NCBI GenBank assembly: GCA_910589195.1
Contig: CAJUTC010000081.1
Span: 1-7,182 of the forward strand
Length of the DNA: 7,182 nucleotides
Source of the DNA: an uncultured Lachnospiraceae bacterium
GTDB taxonomy: Bacteria > Bacillota > Clostridia > Lachnospirales > Lachnospiraceae
Reading direction: 5' to 3'
The notes beneath the pieces were generated by a model, which was given only the letters and a program-made list of their open reading frames with translations, was not told the DNA's origin and made no database searches. The position numbers and the translations under genes are program-made. Positions 1 to 5,757 of this stretch are shown here, piece after piece. Within the stretch, counting starts at the first letter, position 1. Each line of letters opens with the position of its first letter.

Positions 1-68
1 CTCCTTGGGATTTGTGCAACCTTTTTGCGGGAAGCGTGGCATAACTCACTTTTTCTAAAAAATGGTCA

Positions 69-97
69 TTGTTTTTAATTTCTGATGTGGATATAAT
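69..97 (+). promoter_or_regulatory. candidate sigma-A promoter
   Basis: A perfect TATAAT (92-97) lies 17 bases after TTGTTT (69-74), which matches the -35 consensus at its first three positions. Transcription would begin near 104, just ahead of the small ORF at 134, and would meet the hairpin at 245-267, giving an RNA of roughly 160 nt. The -35 box is weak and the region is AT-rich, so a chance match is possible. Confidence 0.35.
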
Positions 98-133
98 AAA
101 CTTTAGAGAGATAAGCAACTCAGGTTTCACAAG

Positions 134-250
134 ATGAGGATATCGCAGAATAGTAAAAAAGTCAAGGATATCTATCATATGGCTAAAAAACAGTATCAGC
201 AGAATCAGACAGAAAAGGTCCGGCTGATGCCGTACAGGAAAACGAAATAG
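134..250 (+). other. small ORF or gene remnant, 38 codons, unknown
   Basis: An open frame of 38 residues starts MRISQNSKKVKDIYHMAKKQ and ends in a basic tail (PYRKTK). It is rich in Lys and Gln and has no hydrophobic segment. No Shine-Dalgarno sequence precedes the ATG; the frame stays open upstream only to the TAG at 104-106. Its stop codon lies inside the stem of the hairpin at 245-267, as often seen at the end of a real transcription unit. It could be a small basic protein, the 3' end of a decayed gene, or a chance ORF within a small RNA. I do not recognise a family. Confidence 0.25.
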
Positions 251-267
251 GACGCTCCCTATTTTTT
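245..267 (+). terminator. possible intrinsic terminator
   Basis: AAATAGG (245-251) pairs perfectly with CCTATTT (258-264) around a 6-base loop, and the T run continues to 267. The stem is AT-rich with only two GC pairs, so termination may be weak. It directly follows the 134-250 small ORF. Confidence 0.4.
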
Positions 268-503
268 ATCGGGGTATTTATGGTTAGGAGAACATATAAA
301 AAGCAGATTGCGGTAATTTAGATAACCAGAACTGCCAAAAAATGACAGATATAGTCAAGAATCAGAGGTTTTCGGGTTATTGATAAGGAGAGGCTGTGTG
401 AAAACCAGATCATTAAAAGATATTGAAAGATCCGTATCTGAATCCGGTATGGAATTTCATAAATGTTACAATCAATATCACAACAAGAATGGAGGAAATC
501 AGA
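268..503 (+). other. leader region of the aldo/keto reductase; no convincing gene
   Basis: About 235 bases without a supported gene. The one noteworthy item is AAGGAG (385-390) followed 7 bases later by GTG at 398, opening a frame (VKTRSLKDIERSVSESGMEF...) that runs past the reductase start to 640 in a different frame. This could be a leader peptide, the remnant of an upstream gene, or chance. I could not fix a clear promoter for the reductase; a TATAAA at 295-300 has no good -35 partner. Confidence 0.3.
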
Positions 504-1358
504 ATGAATCAGACCTATGTAATGTTAAACGATGGAAACAAAATTCCCCAGTTTGGCCTTGGCGTATATATGATTTTGGGGGATGCAGACACCAAAAAAG
601 CGTGTATAGAGGCTTTCCGTACTGGATATCGACACATTGATACTGCCCATGCCTATCAAAACGAGCGTGGTGTGGGGGAAGCGGTGAAAGAAAGTGGTAT
701 TCCACGCGAGGAAATCTGGATTACCACAAAACTTTGGCCCAGCGAGTATGGAGAGGGAAAGACGAAAGCAGCTATTGATAAAATGCTATCCCGTTTGGAT
801 ACCGATTACATTGATCTGCTCTTGCTACACCAGCAGTTTGGCGATTATATTGGAGCATGGAAGGACATGGAGAAAGCAGTTGCCGCAGGTAAAGTAAAAT
901 CAATCGGGATCAGCAACTTTGAATCGGAACGGTTAGAGAAGTTACTTGCAACGGCAGCAATCAAACCGTCTGTATTACAGGTAGAATGCCATCCGTATTA
1001 TCAACAGAAGGAATTGAAAAAGCGTATTGCGCCCTATGGTACGGTAATTGAGAGCTGGTATCCGATCGGGCATGGCGATAAGACGCTTCTGAATGAACCA
1101 GTGTTTACCGAACTGGCAGAAAAATATGGTAAAAATAATGTACAGATTATCCTGCGATGGCATATTCAGGAGGGAACGATCGTATTTCCTAAATCCACCA
1201 ATCCGAAACATATTCAGGATAATATTGACATATTCGACTTTGAGCTGGCAGAAGACGAAATGGAACGGATACGGTCTTTGGATAAAGGAGTTCGGTTCTT
1301 TCAGATGAGCCTTGAAGAGCAGGAAGTACATTTAAGTGCGTTTGTACCCGCAGATTAA
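504..1358 (+). CDS. aldo/keto reductase (2,5-diketo-D-gluconate reductase-like)
   Basis: NAD(P)H-dependent cytosolic oxidoreductase of the aldo/keto reductase superfamily, expected to reduce aldehydes or ketones to alcohols; the physiological substrate cannot be told from sequence. The 284-residue length and the (beta/alpha)8 barrel layout are typical. The catalytic tetrad is visible: Asp46 and Tyr51 in HIDTAHAYQNE, Lys76 in TTKLW and His109 in LLLLHQQ. The GISNF motif is at 135-139, and the cofactor 2'-phosphate-binding motif FPKS is at 228-231. I chose the ATG at 504 because GGAGG sits 8 bases upstream and the protein then begins MNQTYVMLNDGNKIPQFGLG, the normal N-terminus of the family; an in-frame ATG at 423 would add 27 unrelated residues. 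The next gene, 16 bases downstream, is a broken flavodoxin-like lipoprotein, a pairing I recall from Lachnospiraceae, so the two may once have formed a redox operon. Confidence 0.95.
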   Translation: MNQTYVMLNDGNKIPQFGLGVYMILGDADTKKACIEAFRTGYRHIDTAHAYQNERGVGEAVKESGIPREEIWITTKLWPSEYGEGKTKAAIDKMLSRLDTDYIDLLLLHQQFGDYIGAWKDMEKAVAAGKVKSIGISNFESERLEKLLATAAIKPSVLQVECHPYYQQKELKKRIAPYGTVIESWYPIGHGDKTLLNEPVFTELAEKYGKNNVQIILRWHIQEGTIVFPKSTNPKHIQDNIDIFDFELAEDEMERIRSLDKGVRFFQMSLEEQEVHLSAFVPAD

Positions 1359-1374
1359 ACAAATGTGAGGTGGT

Positions 1375-1866
1375 ATGGTGAAATTAGAGCGGGTTAACGC
1401 AGGCGACGAAAGCTATAAGGCTTCCCTCAAAAAACGTTCACTTATGATAATTGGGATTATGGCACTTTCCTTTATAGGCTGCGGAAACAGGAACGAAGAA
1501 GATTCTGACTGGCAGGAACTATCAGAGAGAAAAGAATTCAGCCATGGATGCGGAGCTGGCAGACGAAACGGCTTCATCCGATAGTATAGAACAGGAGATA
1601 ACAGATGCGGATTCCCACAGCAGTACGGAAATAAGTTCGATTCTTGTTGCGTATTTTTCTCTTGCGGGGGGAGCAATACGGAGTGGGCGTAGTGATAAGG
1701 CAATACCTCTGTGATTGCGTATACGAATCATGCTGGCAATACGTTTGTCGCTCTCCGCTTGCAGCAACCAGGAAAAAAGGATTTGCAAGAACCAGTAGCT
1801 GACATGTCAGGAATTTCCGGCACAAGAGGTGCCGAACCAGAATTATCTGTTACGGATACCCCAGTG
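1375..1866 (+). pseudogene. decayed flavodoxin-like lipoprotein gene
   Basis: The N-terminus is intact: a basic start, a hydrophobic stretch (residues 23-34, LMIIGIMALSFI) and a lipobox-like FIGC with Cys36, followed by an acidic linker, as in exported lipid-anchored proteins. The frame then shifts near 1523-1531 into one reading AMDAELADETASSDS and later ISSILVAYFSLAG, the first beta strand and phosphate-loop region of short-chain flavodoxins. A second break lies in six G's (1666-1671), after which EQYGVGV is read, and a third near 1696-1699, after which GNTSVIAY is read; these pieces join into the expected order EQYGVGV-x-GNT. Beyond GNTSVIAY the flavodoxin core cannot be followed and the frame ends at TGA 1864-1866, so an internal deletion seems likely. 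The same frame continues past that stop to 1995 without recognisable content. A poor SD (GAGGTGG) precedes the ATG. The flavodoxin call rests on short motifs. Confidence 0.6.
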
Positions 1867-1964
1867 TGAAATGCTAATCTAACTCCATTTGCGGCAGAGA
1901 TATATTTATACGATCGTTCTTTTGGAGCGATGGGAACAGCAGCTAATGGTAACGAAAGAATTAG

Positions 1965-1993
1965 AAGGGCTCTGTGTAATACAGGGCTTTTTT
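1965..1993 (+). terminator. rho-independent terminator after the reductase/flavodoxin unit
   Basis: GCTCTGT (1969-1975) pairs with ACAGGGC (1981-1987, one G-U pair) around the 5-base loop GTAAT and is followed by six T's (1988-1993). Flanking A/G bases before the stem can extend pairing into the T run. It separates the left unit from the TetR region. Confidence 0.6.
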
Positions 1994-2120
1994 GATTGAT
2001 AGGATTCAGGTGTCAAAAGGAGCAATGCACCTACTTTATACTAGATATTGGCATATAAACTTGATTACAGTAACAATATCTGGTATGGGTGCGTCCGCAT
2101 CCAGGCGCATGAAGGTTTAC
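1994..2120 (+). other. structured intergenic segment with three potential stem-loops
   Basis: No convincing gene; an ORF from 1992 to 2210 crosses the promoter and palindrome of the next gene and has no usable SD. Three inverted repeats follow one another: AGGTGT (2008-2013) with GCACCT (2027-2032); a 13-bp stem ATACTAGATATTG (2038-2050) with CAATATCTGGTAT (2074-2086, one G-U pair); and GGGTGC (2087-2092) with GCATCC (2097-2102, one G-U pair, 4-base loop). CTGG (2080-2083) could alternatively pair with CCAG (2101-2104), so mutually exclusive folds are possible. It could be the end of a mobile element, an RNA leader, or a decayed small RNA. I recognise no known riboswitch core. Confidence 0.4.
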
Positions 2121-2149
2121 TTGACAATACTTATTAACTATGTTACTGT
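2121..2149 (+). promoter_or_regulatory. promoter of the TetR gene
   Basis: A perfect -35 TTGACA (2121-2126) is followed after 17 bases by TACTGT (2144-2149), a weak -10 that is preceded by an extended -10 TG (2141-2142). The inverted repeat at 2149-2187 begins at the last base of the -10 and covers the expected start site, so a bound repressor would block initiation. Confidence 0.5.
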
Positions 2150-2187
2150 TAATTTGCGAATATTTAATACAAATATTCGCAAATTAA
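2149..2187 (+). promoter_or_regulatory. perfect 17-bp inverted repeat, likely TetR operator
   Basis: TTAATTTGCGAATATTT (2149-2165) and its exact reverse complement (2171-2187) flank the 5-base spacer AATAC. The 39-bp site sits between the promoter and the SD of the TetR-family gene, the usual place for an autoregulatory operator. TetR-family dimers bind palindromes, although commonly shorter ones, so two dimers or a longer footprint may be involved. In RNA the same sequence would form a strong hairpin, but without a T tract it is not a standard terminator. I noticed no second copy in the window. Confidence 0.7.
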
Positions 2188-2212
2188 GATCGCAAGAGAG
2201 GAGAAGTTAAAT

Positions 2213-2803
2213 ATGCCTTCAAAGCCAGCTCTTTCAGATGCTGATAAAAAAGCTATCCGCAAAAAACTGGAAGAACTATGTGAGGAATGTTGGATAGCCC
2301 AAGGGTACAAAAAAACAAGCATAAAAAATTTATGCGACAAAGCGGCTATATCGATCGGTACTTTTTATACGCTTTACCCAACAAAGGAAGATTTGTTTTT
2401 TGAAACAATCGCAAATATACAAAGGAGGCTGACTGAAAAAATTCTTGATATAAACAGGAACAGCCAAACAAAAGAGGGATTTGCTGAATCGATGAAAAGG
2501 CTTTTCCGGGAATACGACAGCAAGCCGTTTTTGTACAATGTTAATACGCCAGATTTTCAATCGTTTGTAACAAAGCTGCCTGAAGAAACGATTAAGAAAA
2601 TCAAATTTGACAGCTTCGATTTTTTCAGGCAAATTATCCATGCCGCAAATCTTTGCCTGAAAATGGAGGAAGCGTTAGCCTACGGAATTTTAAGCGATCT
2701 GCTGTCAACAATCAACGCAAAAGAAACCCTTTCTGTCACTTGTGATTATTTTGCTGTTTTTGATTTTATGGTGGATAGACTGGTGGCGGATATTTTTGAG
2801 TAA
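2213..2803 (+). CDS. TetR/AcrR-family transcriptional regulator
   Basis: Cytosolic DNA-binding repressor of 196 residues, a normal TetR-family length. The N-terminal helix-turn-helix spans roughly residues 14-62: TSIKNLCDKAAIS (35-47) is the first helix and turn, SIGTFYTLYPTKEDLF (47-62) holds the recognition helix and the conserved F-Y-x-x-[YF]-x-x-K-E-x-L-F pattern. The helical remainder (70-196) would form the ligand and dimer domain, whose inducer cannot be predicted. The start is supported by an AGAGGAGAAG Shine-Dalgarno (2197-2206) just upstream. A promoter and a 17-bp inverted repeat lie ahead of it, suggesting autoregulation. Downstream, 33 bases on, is a broken DUF4177-like ORF and then the first codons of a gene cut off by an IS110 remnant, so the natural target operon may have been destroyed here. 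Confidence 0.93.
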   Translation: MPSKPALSDADKKAIRKKLEELCEECWIAQGYKKTSIKNLCDKAAISIGTFYTLYPTKEDLFFETIANIQRRLTEKILDINRNSQTKEGFAESMKRLFREYDSKPFLYNVNTPDFQSFVTKLPEETIKKIKFDSFDFFRQIIHAANLCLKMEEALAYGILSDLLSTINAKETLSVTCDYFAVFDFMVDRLVADIFE

Positions 2804-2836
2804 ATGATATGTTTATGACAAATAAAGAAGATGCTC

Positions 2837-3065
2837 ATGACTAAATTTGAGTACAAAACCATATTAATTAATAGAAAGAGTACATATTTTTGAAAAATCA
2901 TTATCCGATAAATGGAACCAATATGGCAAGGATGGTTGGGAACTGGTTACTTGTTTTGCTTATCCATGCATGTGCAGTTCTTGGTATTCCCTTATTGAAA
3001 TTGCAAAGAAAGCAACTTTAACGTTTAAAAGGCGGATACGTCCTGAAAAAGGAGTGATAATATGA
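2837..3065 (+). pseudogene. DUF4177-like small protein gene with one frameshift
   Basis: The frame from ATG 2837 reads MTKFEYKTILINRKSTYF and stops at TGA 2891. Dropping one T from the run at 2887-2891 continues directly into EKSLSDKWNQYGKDGWELV and on to a C-terminus containing ATLTFKRRI, stopping at TGA 3063-3065. The joined product of about 75 residues has the DUF4177 pattern: an opening xYEYKT strand, a helix with L-N/x-x-x-G-K-D-G-W-E-L-V, and a final strand ending in F-K-R. The family's function is unknown. It lies 33 bases after the TetR stop with only a weak SD (AAAGAAG), so cotranscription is likely. The break could be genuine inactivation or a one-base sequencing error in a homopolymer. 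Confidence 0.55.
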
Positions 3066-3079
3066 GATTTCCAATTCCT
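3062..3079 (+). pseudogene. start of a gene cut off by the IS110 remnant
   Basis: AAGGAG (3048-3053) precedes ATG 3062, whose ATGA overlaps the TGA of the DUF4177-like ORF, a classic arrangement for translationally coupled genes. The frame reads MRFPIP and then enters sequence that is the reverse complement of transposase codons (minus-strand residues QFNKERKI begin about 3080). I infer a third member of the TetR operon was truncated here. The fragment is too short to identify, and the ATG could be fortuitous. Confidence 0.3.
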
Positions 3080-4254
3080 GATTTTGCGCTCCTTGTTGAA
3101 CTGATTGTAGTAATCAGCTCCCAGATCCTTGAAACCACACCATCCTTGAGGATGTGATATATTGCTGTAAGCATAGAATGCGCAACGGCTACATATGCAC
3201 ATTTCTTGCCGCAATGTGCGCTAATTCTCATGAACTGCGCATAAAAGTAAGAATTCTTATTCCGAGTAGTTGCATGTGCGCATGTGACTAATGTACTTCG
3301 CAATAATGCATTTCCCTTTCGGGTTTTGCCCGACTTCCGCTTCCCGGCACTTTCGTTATCTCCGGGACAGAGGCCGGCCCAGGATGATATGTGTGTGTCG
3401 GTAGGAAACCGCCTCATATCCGTGCCGATTACGGACACAATTGCCTGTGCGCTGGTATGCCCAATGCCGGTAACCTCTTCGATGGCAGATGCGGCCCTCT
3501 TTTCCTCTGGCTTCATGAAATTGTCAATCTCGTCATCAAAGTTTCTTGATATGTACGTTAATCTCATCAAGATGGGCGAGAAGCTCTTTCATCATCCGTC
3601 GCTGTAAAGAAGTCATGACGCCATTCAGGTCATCGATAATCTGCTCCTTGGAAGCTTTGAGGTTATGGGCAATTACCTTTTGCTCATACATCTCGTCATA
3701 CTTCTCACTGTCAATGGAAGCGCCGGTGAGCAGGTATTCCAAAATGTTTCGGGCGCTTTTGCCGTTAATGTCAGACACCGTGCCGGAGAGTTTGATATTG
3801 GATCCTTCCAGCATTTTCTGAAGTCGGTTCAGTTCCTGCCCACGTTCCCCGACGAAACTCTTGCGATAGTGTATAAGCTCGCGGAGCTCCCGTTGCTCCT
3901 TGGCGGGTATGTAGCTTGGTTGAAGGAGTCCATGCTGAAGGAGATCGGCAATCCATTCAGCATCCTTCACATCCGTTTTCCGGCAGGAACAGCTTTCATA
4001 TGGCGGGCATTAACCACCATTGCATTCAGACCAGATGACTCAAGGATATTGTACAGAGGCTTCCAATAAGAGGCTGTGCTCTCCATGGCGACCATCTCAC
4101 AGTTGCCTTCTTTTAACCAGCCTGCCAACTCCAGATGTTCTCTGGTTGTTGCACCAAAGTCACGGATCTCCTGCTTGTTGCACCGTCTGAAGCAGGCGAC
4201 AATGGGCTTTTTGTGCACATCGATACCATAACACTTGCCGTAAACCTTATTCAT
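3080..4254 (-). pseudogene. IS110-family transposase, three frameshifts, C-terminus missing
   Basis: The DEDD (RuvC-like) recombinase of IS110 elements acts on DNA with an RNA guide. The start at 4254 has GGAGG 7 bases upstream and gives MNKVYGKCYGIDVHKK, with Asp12 of the first catalytic motif; Glu58 is in AMESTASYW; the Asp pair follows in DVKDAEWIADLLQ; the C-terminal Tnp domain shows AIEEVTGIG, SSWAGLCPGDNESAGKRKSG with the conserved serine, and YVAVAHSML. Three one-base breaks divide the frame: near 3981-3987 (a base missing before the KTDVKD segment), near 3542-3546 (an extra A, before NFDDEIDNF) and near 3131-3135 (a missing T, before FKDLGADYYNQF). The reading leaves the family at about 3080, so some 20 residues are absent. 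An alternative to decay is sequencing error for the frame breaks, but not for the truncated end. Confidence 0.9.
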
Positions 4255-4285
4255 ACTGCTACCTCCTTGGATGAGTTTACGGCAC

Positions 4286-4516
4286 GGTACTCTGTTTCTT
4301 ATCATTTTACTCTACGTCCTTTTGCCGCGAATGACTGGACAGATGGTGGTGCAAATGAGAGTACCTGAGATCAGTTTAGGTTACGGGCTGCAGGCCCAAA
4401 TAAAACTCGATCTTTGCCGTTAATACCAGTATAGAAAATGGCTGAAACAATATCAAGAGCCTACTGCCCCCCAATGTTTCATTTATGGTGGTGCCAAGTG
4501 AGCAGGCATGGGGGTT
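4286..4516 (-). ncRNA. candidate IS110 bridge RNA region
   Basis: IS110-group elements encode a structured bridge RNA in the non-coding end upstream of the recombinase. Here that segment holds two nested structures, read on the minus strand. GGTACTCT (4365-4358) pairs with AGAGTACC (4293-4286) around about 65 nt, with an inner TCTGTCC (4343-4337) against GGACGTAGA (4319-4311). Further upstream, CCCCCATG (4514-4507) pairs with CATTGGGGGG (4476-4467). A compact GGGC/GCCC hairpin lies at 4385-4397. Two similar 17-18 base strings, plus-strand ATGGTGGTGCAAATGAG (4343-4359) and its near copy at 4485-4502, fall in the two loops. Start, end and guide assignment are inference. Confidence 0.3.
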
Positions 4517-4601
4517 TAGGAGGGAAAATCCTTTGCTCCTGCAGTGGTTAAATTTTGCGGGCAGAATTGGCATTTTCTTTCGGTAAACAAGGAGGATTCG
4601 T

Positions 4602-4847
4602 ATGATTAAAGAAATAAATCAGACTTGCGAAAAATTCAATAACATATTAGGAATTTCCGTAACACTTCCCAATCCGGAAATGAATGCGTTAAAAACGGCA
4701 GCAGCAGGTAACGTTATTGTCGGCGCGGGCCTGATAGTGGCAGGAATTGCTTTTTCTTCAAAATCTTGTGCGGTATTGGGCGGTATTGGCCTTATCAGCA
4801 GCGCTATACTGCGAAAGGAAAGCAAGAACAAAGCACGTGAATCATAA
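4602..4847 (+). CDS. small two-helix membrane protein, unknown function
   Basis: The 81-residue protein has a polar N-terminus (1-34, with Asn and Glu) and two hydrophobic, glycine-rich stretches at about 35-51 (GNVIVGAGLIVAGIAFS) and 56-70 (CAVLGGIGLISSAIL), then a basic tail (RKESKNKARES). This predicts a hairpin of two membrane helices with a short SSKS turn. A strong AAGGAGG (4589-4595) sits 6 bases before ATG, and a good terminator follows the stop, so it is a real, independently ended gene. The GxxxG-like spacing suggests packed helices or oligomers. I recognise no family; a bacteriocin-like or toxin-like peptide is conceivable but nothing here proves it. It lies just outside the IS110 remnant, whose arrival may have displaced its original promoter. 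Confidence 0.75.
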   Translation: MIKEINQTCEKFNNILGISVTLPNPEMNALKTAAAGNVIVGAGLIVAGIAFSSKSCAVLGGIGLISSAILRKESKNKARES

Positions 4848-4855
4848 ATCTGTTC

Positions 4856-4888
4856 AGCAGCCCTACGTAATGTGTAAGGCTGCTTTTT
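4856..4888 (+). terminator. rho-independent terminator of the small membrane protein gene
   Basis: AGCAGCC (4856-4862) pairs perfectly with GGCTGCT (4878-4884); an inner TAC/GTA extends the stem around the loop, and the T run continues to 4888. It lies between two convergent genes. On the minus strand the hairpin lacks a good T tract, so it probably serves mainly the plus-strand gene. Confidence 0.8.
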
Positions 4889-4904
4889 ACATAAATCTAT
4901 AATT

Positions 4905-5588
4905 TTAGCAAAGGTTTCCGGTAAGCTTAATTAAATTCATATATCGCCCATTATCCGTTTCAATCATTAATCTATCCGCTGCCGCGTAAGGATTGTCACA
5001 AGAAAGCCAATCATGCCATGCTTGGGTAAAACAATCCATTTCAGCAATTTGAAAATTTCTAAGATGTGATTTAAATTTAGGTTTCCACCAGTTAATCGAG
5101 TGCCACATTTCCAATGCTTCCTTATCCCACAATGGCTCCATTTCTTCTGGGATATTCTTATATACTTCATATTTCATGCCAGGAAAAGCAATGGCAACAA
5201 TGGCATCTTTTTTCAGTATTGGCTTCAATATTTTTTCAAAATAGGTATCGTTATTGCCGAAGTAGTGGTAAGAATCGATACTTACTATTGCGTCAAAAAA
5301 ACCTTCCGCAAACGGTAACTGTAAAGCGTTAAATTGCATCGGAACAGTCAGATGAGATACGTTCTCCTGTTTGAAACGGTTATAATTTTCAGTGGCAGAT
5401 GTCCATAGATCTACCGCAAAAACTTCAACTTCAAATTTCTCTGCCAGAAATACAGAAGTTAATCCTCGACCGCATCCCAGATCTAGCACGCGCATTCCTT
5501 TTTTCAATGGTAAATGTTCCGTCAGTTCTTCTGCTAGCAGCCATGCATTAGGCCCCATCATATTTTCGTTCAAAAAAGCTACATTCAT
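4905..5588 (-). CDS. class I SAM-dependent methyltransferase
   Basis: The 227-residue cytosolic enzyme transfers a methyl group from S-adenosylmethionine to an unknown acceptor. The Rossmann-type SAM site is clear: motif I VLDLGCGRGLTS (34-45), the ribose-binding acidic residue Asp60 in VFAVD, and motif LPFAEGFFDAIVSIDSYHYF (91-110), with a WW-rich C-terminal region (INWWKP, 165-170; WHDWLSCDNPYA, 191-202). I recall a closely similar group in Clostridia, opening with NxxMMGPNA and often labelled only as methyltransferase or cyclopropane-synthase-like, without known substrate. ATG 5588 follows AGGAGG (5603-5598) by 9 bases. That SD lies inside the preceding 37-codon ORF, whose TGA overlaps this start as ATGA, so translation is probably coupled. 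It is the last gene of the minus-strand operon. Confidence 0.93.
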   Translation of the reverse strand: MNVAFLNENMMGPNAWLLAEELTEHLPLKKGMRVLDLGCGRGLTSVFLAEKFEVEVFAVDLWTSATENYNRFKQENVSHLTVPMQFNALQLPFAEGFFDAIVSIDSYHYFGNNDTYFEKILKPILKKDAIVAIAFPGMKYEVYKNIPEEMEPLWDKEALEMWHSINWWKPKFKSHLRNFQIAEMDCFTQAWHDWLSCDNPYAAADRLMIETDNGRYMNLIKLTGNLC

Positions 5589-5698
5589 TCTTTTGAACCT
5601 CCTGATTTTTTTGCAAACTTATTAATAACGTTATCGATCCCGAAATTGATGAAGAAATCAGCAATTTCTGCAAATAGATTTACAATAAAATCAACCAT
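5585..5698 (-). CDS. 37-aa hydrophobic small protein coupled to the methyltransferase
   Basis: A short ORF starts MVDFIVNLFAEIADFFINF and ends KFAKKSGGSKE. GGAGG lies 8 bases before its ATG, stronger evidence of translation than the length alone. Residues about 3-19 form a Phe/Ile-rich amphipathic or membrane helix with acidic residues at 3, 11 and 14; the second half is another short helix with a basic end. The stop overlaps the methyltransferase start by four bases (ATGA), and its Gly-Gly codons (GGA GGT) carry that gene's AGGAGG. It could be a membrane-associated micropeptide, a helper of the methyltransferase, or a translation-coupling leader. I recall similar small hypothetical proteins in Lachnospiraceae but no function. 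It fills most of the otherwise 169-base gap. Confidence 0.65.
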   Translation of the reverse strand: MVDFIVNLFAEIADFFINFGIDNVINKFAKKSGGSKE

Positions 5699-5757
5699 AC
5701 AAGTTTCCTCCAAGTTCCGATGTTACAAGCTAAACGATTTTACGACAAACGAGAATT

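Larger units (their letters stand above)
3080..4516 (-). mobile_element. degenerate, 3'-truncated IS110-family element
   Basis: The element consists of a broken minus-strand transposase (4254 down to about 3080) and an upstream non-coding, inverted-repeat-rich end (about 4255-4516). IS110 elements usually lack terminal inverted repeats and target duplications, so exact ends cannot be read. The right end as transcribed appears lost: after NKERKI the reading enters unrelated sequence, whereas relatives continue for some 20 more residues. The left end is placed only approximately and could extend to just before the SD of the gene at 4602. With three frameshifts and a missing end it should be immobile unless complemented and redefined. 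Confidence 0.75.

Noticed and set aside
1..60. CTCCTT at the left edge as the SD of a divergent minus-strand gene outside the window
   Set aside because: The start codon would lie outside the window, so nothing supports it beyond a six-base match.
423..503. Longer N-terminus for the aldo/keto reductase from ATG 423
   Set aside because: No SD before 423, the added 27 residues do not resemble the family, and GGAGG precedes the ATG at 504 at good spacing.
1992..2210. 72-codon ORF before the TetR gene
   Set aside because: It runs through the promoter and palindrome of the TetR gene, starts inside the terminator T run and has no proper SD.
3284..4069. Plus-strand ORFs inside the IS110 region
   Set aside because: They are antisense to clear transposase motifs on the minus strand and have no SD or family features.
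4286..4365. Terminal inverted repeats of a transposon (GGTACTC/GAGTACC)
   Set aside because: The repeats lie on the same side of the transposase, 65 bases apart, so they fit an RNA hairpin rather than element ends.
4376..4573. 65-codon minus-strand ORF upstream of the transposase
   Set aside because: It overlaps the structured non-coding end of the IS, has no SD and shows no recognisable protein features.
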